A DNA stretch of 64,000 nucleotides from Streptomyces roseolus (GTDB lineage: Bacteria > Actinomycetota > Actinomycetes > Streptomycetales > Streptomycetaceae), in the NCBI RefSeq assembly GCF_014649855.1, contig NZ_BMTV01000020.1:74350-138349 (forward strand), read 5' to 3'. Both the position numbers and the translations under genes were made by a program. How positions within the stretch are numbered: the stretch's first letter is position 1; each line of letters begins with the position of its first letter. The notes under the pieces were generated by a model. That model was not told the origin of the DNA. It saw only the letters and a list, made by a program, of their open reading frames with translations, and ran no database searches. Positions 59,571-64,000 of the stretch are shown here, piece after piece.

Positions 59571-62300
59571 TCACGGCTTGAGCGTCAGCGTGTCCTTCGC
59601 CGCCGCGTCGACCGCCGCCTTGCCGTAGGCCCAGTCGTACAGCTCGCCGTCGGCCCAGGCGTCCGTCTGGTCGGTGTAGTTGTCGTGGAAGGCGTGGCCG
59701 GAGGCACCGGTCAGGTTGATCCACCGGGACCTGTCCCAGTCGCCGACGTTGACGACCATCCGCATCGACGGCACCCAGATGACCTCGTAGCCGCCGGCCG
59801 CGTTCCAGCCGGTGGCGTCGACGGCCGCCTCGCCGCCGCCGAGGTTCCACGGGCCGCGGTTGAGCAGCCGCTGCACCGCGCCGGGCCCGGCGGTGCCGAG
59901 GGTCTGGTTCTTCAGGGTCAGCTGGTGCAGCCGGCCCCAGCTCCAGGTGGAGACGTCCTTGCCGAGCTTGGCGGTCAGCTCCCAGCGGGCGTCCTTCATG
60001 GCGCGGGCGAGCAGCTGGTCGCGGGTCTCGGTGGCCGGGTCGGTGCGGGTGGCGGGGGTCTTCCACCACTCGCTCTTCTCCTGCCCCAGGAGCGGGCGGA
60101 CCACCTCGTACCAGCGGTCGCCGCCGTCCGGCTGCGCGGAGTCGGCGTCGCGCTCGCCGCACTCGCGGACCAGCTTGTTCTGCTCGTCGACCGGGCCGGT
60201 GGCGTCGACCGGGCGCACGTTGATGCAGTCGCCCTCGGCGCGCACCTCCTTGGGCAGCTTGTCGCCGAAGGAGAGCTTGAGGACGTTGCGCCAGACCGCG
60301 TTGAAGTACGCGGCGGCGGCCGAGTCGGGCTCCTGGGTGTAGTCCCAGCCTTCGAGGAGCTTCTGCGCCTCGCGGACGTGGGGGTCGGAGATGTCGACCT
60401 TCAGCAGCAGCGGGTTGAGCAGGGTGGCGATCTCGCTGCGGTTGTCGGTCTGCATGGTCCGCATGTCGTCCGGCGAGATCTTGCCGCCGTCCTTGGTCTT
60501 CGACTCGATGAGGTCGTTGATCCGCTGGCTGCGGGAGCCGTAGCCCCAGTCCTCGGTGAGCAGGTCGGGGTACTGCTCCGGGGAGATCACGGCCTGGTTG
60601 GCGGTGACGATGTAGCCGCGCTCGGGGTTGTACTCGTACGGCAGCTGCTCGAAGGGGATGTAGCCCTTCCAGCGGTAGCGGGAGTCCCAGCCGGGGGCGG
60701 GCAGGGTGCCGTCGCCGGTGGCGCGGCGCGGGATCTTGCCCGGGGACTGGTAGCCGATGTTGCCCTTGGTGTCGGCGTAGACGAGGTTCTGCGAGGGGAC
60801 CTCGAAGTTCTTCGCGGCGGCCCGGAACTGCTTGAAGTCCTTGGCGCGGTTGATCGCGAAGATGGCGTCCATGGACTTGCCGGGCGTCAGGGCGGTCCAC
60901 TGGAGGGAGACGCCGTAGCCGGTGGAGCGGTCGGGGGCGGAGTTGCCGACGGGGGCGGTCTGCCCGACCTTCTCCAGCTCGGCGGAGCGGTCGGAGACCA
61001 GCGGGCCGTGCTCGGTGGAGCGGATGGTGATGGGCCGGTCGCGGCCGCCGGCGACCTTGATGACCTCCTCGCGGGTGTCGAACGGCTTGACCTTGCCGTC
61101 GACGAGGTAGCCCTCGGGGCTGACCTTCTCCAGGTAGAGGTCGGTGACGTCGGCGCCGAGGTTGGTGAGGCCCCAGGCGATGGTGTCGTTGTGGCCGATT
61201 ATCACGCCGGGCATGCCGGAGAAGGTGTAGCCGGCGACGTCGTAGCGGCAGGTCGCGGAGACCGAGCGGCAGTGCAGGCCCATCTGGTACCAGAGGGACG
61301 GCAGCATCGGCGCGAGGTGCGGGTCGTTGGCGAGCAGCGGCTTGCCGGAGGTGGTGAGGTTCCCGGAGACGACCCAGGAGTTGGAGCCGATGCCGTTGCC
61401 GTTGGGGCCGAGGAGGGCCGGGACGGAGTCGAGGACCTCGGAGAGGCCGGAGAGGGCGGCGAGCTGGGGGCTCGCGCCGCCGGAGCCCGTCCCCGTCCCC
61501 GTGCCGTCCTCGGACTCCTCGTCCTTGCCGGCCTTCGGGTCGAACTTCTTCGTCACCGGGTCGACCGCGCCGCGGTCGACGATCGGCTGGTGGAGCTCGT
61601 ACGGGTACTCCGGGTACAGCTGCTTGATCTGGGCCGGGGTCAGCCGGCTGGTGAGCAGCGAGCGGTCGATCTCGTCCTGCATGTTGCCGCGCAGGTCCCA
61701 GGCCATGGCCTTGAGCCAGGCGACCGAGTCGACCGGGGTCCACGGCTCGATGGTGTAGTCGTTGGTGAAGGAGAGGGCCGCGTACTCGACGGAGACGTCC
61801 TTCGGCTCGCGGTCCTTCAGGTAGGCGTTGACGCCCTCCGCGTAGGCCTGGAGGTACTTCTTCGTCTCCGGCGCCAGGACCTTGTCGTACTCCTGCTGCG
61901 CGACCTGGCGCCAGCCGAGGGTGCGCAGGAAGGCGTCGGTCTCGACCTGGCCCTCGCCGAACATCTCGGAGAGGCGGCCGGCGGTGAGGTGCCGGCGGAC
62001 GTCCATCTCGTAGAAGCGGTCCTGCGCCTGGACGTAGCCCTGCGCGCGGAAGAGGTCGGTCTCGTTGTCCGCGTAGATCTGCGGGATGCCGAGGGCGTCC
62101 CGTTTGACCTCGACGTCGCCGGACAGGGAGTCGATCCTGACCTCGCCGGTGGTCTGCGGGAACGAGGCGCGGACGGTGCCGACTCCCCACCAGCCGCCGA
62201 AGGCGACGGCCCCGACCAGCGCAAGGACCAGGAGCAGGACGATCAGGCGGGCGCGCCTGCCTTTCTTCTTGGCGGGGGGCGCGGTCGTGTTGGAGGGCAT
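59571..62300 (-). CDS. Penicillin acylase family N-terminal nucleophile hydrolase
   Basis: A 909-residue exported amidase. An N-terminal signal/anchor helix (about 18-42) is followed by the small chain with VEVKRDALGIPQIYAD and GYVQAQDRFYEMDV. A spacer comes next, then the autocleavage site GSNSWVVSG, whose internal Ser (in NSW) becomes the N-terminal nucleophile of the large chain. The spacer holds an acidic Gly/Thr run (ESEDGTGTGTGSGG). Homologues act on acyl-homoserine lactones, beta-lactams or lipopeptides; the substrate here is unknown. The ATG at 62300 follows AGGACAGCG, a weak site. Confidence 0.9.
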   Translation of the reverse strand: MPSNTTAPPAKKKGRRARLIVLLLVLALVGAVAFGGWWGVGTVRASFPQTTGEVRIDSLSGDVEVKRDALGIPQIYADNETDLFRAQGYVQAQDRFYEMDVRRHLTAGRLSEMFGEGQVETDAFLRTLGWRQVAQQEYDKVLAPETKKYLQAYAEGVNAYLKDREPKDVSVEYAALSFTNDYTIEPWTPVDSVAWLKAMAWDLRGNMQDEIDRSLLTSRLTPAQIKQLYPEYPYELHQPIVDRGAVDPVTKKFDPKAGKDEESEDGTGTGTGSGGASPQLAALSGLSEVLDSVPALLGPNGNGIGSNSWVVSGNLTTSGKPLLANDPHLAPMLPSLWYQMGLHCRSVSATCRYDVAGYTFSGMPGVIIGHNDTIAWGLTNLGADVTDLYLEKVSPEGYLVDGKVKPFDTREEVIKVAGGRDRPITIRSTEHGPLVSDRSAELEKVGQTAPVGNSAPDRSTGYGVSLQWTALTPGKSMDAIFAINRAKDFKQFRAAAKNFEVPSQNLVYADTKGNIGYQSPGKIPRRATGDGTLPAPGWDSRYRWKGYIPFEQLPYEYNPERGYIVTANQAVISPEQYPDLLTEDWGYGSRSQRINDLIESKTKDGGKISPDDMRTMQTDNRSEIATLLNPLLLKVDISDPHVREAQKLLEGWDYTQEPDSAAAAYFNAVWRNVLKLSFGDKLPKEVRAEGDCINVRPVDATGPVDEQNKLVRECGERDADSAQPDGGDRWYEVVRPLLGQEKSEWWKTPATRTDPATETRDQLLARAMKDARWELTAKLGKDVSTWSWGRLHQLTLKNQTLGTAGPGAVQRLLNRGPWNLGGGEAAVDATGWNAAGGYEVIWVPSMRMVVNVGDWDRSRWINLTGASGHAFHDNYTDQTDAWADGELYDWAYGKAAVDAAAKDTLTLKP

Positions 62301-62524
62301 CGCTGTCCTTCGAGGGGCAGGGTGGTCCTGGAGTACGGGAGCAACCTTAGGCGCAGCGCCCGGGCGCCCTGGACTCGGTGTCAGGGAGGAACCGCACTGA
62401 TGACCGCATCGGGGAAGCACCGGCCGCGAAGGAGGCGTCAAGAAAACGTTAAAGATTAGGTAAGGTAACGAAGTACCGCCCGCTGGAGGAACGATCCGGC
62501 GCGACGAGGGGAAGGAACGGCGCA

Positions 62525-64000
62525 CTGACTGTCCACGAGCTCAACGAACTCCTGCTGATCAGCTCACTGGTGCTGCTGATCGCGGTCGCCGCCGTGCGGA
62601 TCTCGTCCCGGAGCGGGCTCCCCAGCCTTCTGCTGTACCTCGGCATCGGCGTCGCCATCGGCCAGGACGGCATCGGCAACGTCGCCTTCGACAACGCCGA
62701 ACTCACCCAGGTCATCGGCTACGCGGCCCTCGTCGTCATCCTCGCCGAGGGCGGTCTCGGCACGAAGTGGAAGGAGATCAGGCCGGCCCTGCCGGCCGCC
62801 GTCGTCCTCTCCACCCTCGGCGTCGCCGTCTCCGTCGGCATCACCGCCGCCGGCGCCCACTACCTCGTCGGCCTGGACTGGCGCCAGGCGCTGATCATCG
62901 GCGCCGTCGTCTCCTCCACCGACGCCGCCGCCGTCTTCTCCGTCCTGCGGAAGGTGCCGCTGCCCGCCCGGGTCACCGGCGTCCTGGAGGCCGAGTCCGG
63001 CTTCAACGACGCCCCCGTCGTCATCCTCGTCGTCGCCTTCTCCACCGCCGGACCCGTCGACCACTGGTACGTCCTCGTCGGCGAGATCGCCCTGGAGCTC
63101 GCCATCGGCGCCGCCGTCGGCCTCGCCGTCGGCTTCCTCGGGGCGTACGGGCTCCGGCACATCGCCCTGCCCGCCTCCGGCCTCTACCCGATCGCCGTCA
63201 TGGCCATCGCCGTCACCGCCTACGCGGCCGGCGCGCTCGCCCACGGCTCCGGCTTCCTCGCCGTCTACCTGGCCTCGATGGTCCTCGGCAACGCCAAGCT
63301 GCCGCACGCCCCCGCCAACCGCGGCTTCGCCGAGGGACTCGGCTGGATCGCCCAGATCGGCATGTTCGTGCTGCTCGGCCTGCTCGTCACCCCGCACGAG
63401 CTCGTCAACGACTTCTGGCCGGCCGTCGTCATCGGGCTCGTCCTCACCATGGTCGCCCGGCCCATGGAGGTCCTGGTCAGCCTGCTGCCCTTCCGCATCC
63501 CCTGGCAGGAGCAGGCCCTCATGTCCTGGGCCGGCCTGCGCGGAGCCGTCCCCATCATCCTCGCCACCATCCCGATGGTGGGGCAGATCGAGGGCAGCGA
63601 ACGGATCTTCAACATCGTCTTCGTCCTGGTCGTCGTCTACACCCTCGTCCAGGGCCCGACCCTGCCCTACCTCGCCAAGGCGCTGAAGCTCGGCGACTCC
63701 GCCGGCGCCGCCGACCTCGGCGTCGAGTCCGCCCCGCTGGAGCGGCTCCGCGGCCACCTGCTCTCCGTCGCCATCCCGCCCGGCTCCCGGATGCACGGCG
63801 TCGAGGTCGCCGAGCTGCGGCTCCCGGCCGGTGCCGCCGTCACCCTCGTCGTACGGGACGACGCCAGCTTCGTACCGGGCCCGGCGACCGTGCTGCGCAA
63901 GGGCGACGAGCTGCTCGTCGTCGCCACCGACCCGGTGCGCGACGCCACCGAGCGGCGGCTGCGCGCGGTCGGCCAGGGCGGCAAGCTCGCCGGCTGGCTC
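62525..64000 (+). CDS. CPA-type potassium/proton antiporter, 3' end outside window
   Basis: A membrane antiporter of the NhaP2/CvrA type; 492 residues are visible. About twelve helices (to residue about 390) contain the ion-site region SSTDAAAVFSVLRK and ESGFNDAPVVILV with essential acidic residues. A C-terminal TrkA_C-like domain (about 415-480, MHGVEVAELRLPAGA and KGDELLVVATDP) follows. The only start compatible with the full first helix is CTG at 62525, behind GGGGAAGGAA. The frame has no ATG, GTG or TTG between the upstream stop at 62450 and the GTG at 62570, which would delete half of helix 1. Confidence 0.88.
   Translation, partial: MTVHELNELLLISSLVLLIAVAAVRISSRSGLPSLLLYLGIGVAIGQDGIGNVAFDNAELTQVIGYAALVVILAEGGLGTKWKEIRPALPAAVVLSTLGVAVSVGITAAGAHYLVGLDWRQALIIGAVVSSTDAAAVFSVLRKVPLPARVTGVLEAESGFNDAPVVILVVAFSTAGPVDHWYVLVGEIALELAIGAAVGLAVGFLGAYGLRHIALPASGLYPIAVMAIAVTAYAAGALAHGSGFLAVYLASMVLGNAKLPHAPANRGFAEGLGWIAQIGMFVLLGLLVTPHELVNDFWPAVVIGLVLTMVARPMEVLVSLLPFRIPWQEQALMSWAGLRGAVPIILATIPMVGQIEGSERIFNIVFVLVVVYTLVQGPTLPYLAKALKLGDSAGAADLGVESAPLERLRGHLLSVAIPPGSRMHGVEVAELRLPAGAAVTLVVRDDASFVPGPATVLRKGDELLVVATDPVRDATERRLRAVGQGGKLAGWL

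Noticed and set aside
62457..62475. DmdR/IdeR-like iron box upstream of the antiporter (TTAGGTAAGG)
   Set aside because: Only the left half resembles the 19-bp iron box; the right half does not match, so it is probably chance.

Overview
The window is high-GC (roughly 70% or more) chromosomal DNA from a Streptomyces-type actinomycete. Four things point to the genus: an SsgA-like sporulation protein (ssgE type), the divergent tam/tamR pair, a galT-galE-galK operon, and a SepX-type membrane protein. The overall gene order also matches what I recall of the conserved core of the S. coelicolor chromosome. I see no insertion sequence, prophage, CRISPR array or biosynthetic gene cluster. Genes are densely packed and no gap without a gene exceeds 300 bases.

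Layout. 1-2.9 kb: start of phosphoenolpyruvate carboxylase (runs off the left edge), then a divergent fatty-acid desaturase translationally coupled to a TetR regulator. 3.8-7.4 kb: tandem duplicated secreted FG-GAP repeat proteins, both with TTG starts and related 5' leaders. 7.5-9.0 kb: trans-aconitate methyltransferase and its MarR-type regulator TamR. 9.0-13.9 kb: gal operon flanked by two orphan LuxR-type response regulators, one with a degenerate receiver. 14.1-17.8 kb: tandem membrane-anchored PQQ beta-propeller paralogues. 17.9-21.0 kb: ABC-F ATPase and acyltransferase-3 protein. 21.1-26.7 kb: ispE, ksgA, rpfB, tatD, a zinc-ribbon protein and rsmI. 26.8-34.0 kb: protein O-mannosyltransferase, a three-gene WXG/ESX-like cluster and a penicillin-binding protein. 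34-37.2 kb: YbaK deacylase, an EamA transporter deletion scar, an SDR, an unknown gene and a beta-lactamase-fold hydrolase.

37.2-40.5 kb: nikMN-nikQ-nikO nickel/cobalt ECF transporter with a putative Nur box, then ssgE. 40.5-46.9 kb: MMPL exporter and TetR regulator divergent from a tricorn-type protease. 46.8-47.7 kb: a GNAT acetyltransferase, a 33-bp tandem repeat that merges into a terminator, and a small charged protein. 47.8-52 kb: a MerR regulator divergent from a coupled Baeyer-Villiger-type monooxygenase / hydrolase / SDR operon. 52-53.5 kb: exonuclease III, a GNAT and tRNA-Ala(CGC). 53.6-58.9 kb: sepX, rimJ-like, mogA, moaC, moeA/glp-like and galU, a mixed molybdenum-cofactor and cell-division neighbourhood. 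58.9-64 kb: 5-formyl-THF cyclo-ligase, a penicillin acylase family protein and a CPA-type antiporter (runs off the right edge) that appears to start at CTG.

Cross-cutting points. Many genes carry a TANNNT element 6-7 bp before the start codon, suggesting leaderless mRNAs. Many same-strand neighbours overlap by ATGA/GTGA and are probably translationally coupled. The least understood units are the WXG-like cluster, the FG-GAP pair with its leaders, and the paired PQQ propellers.
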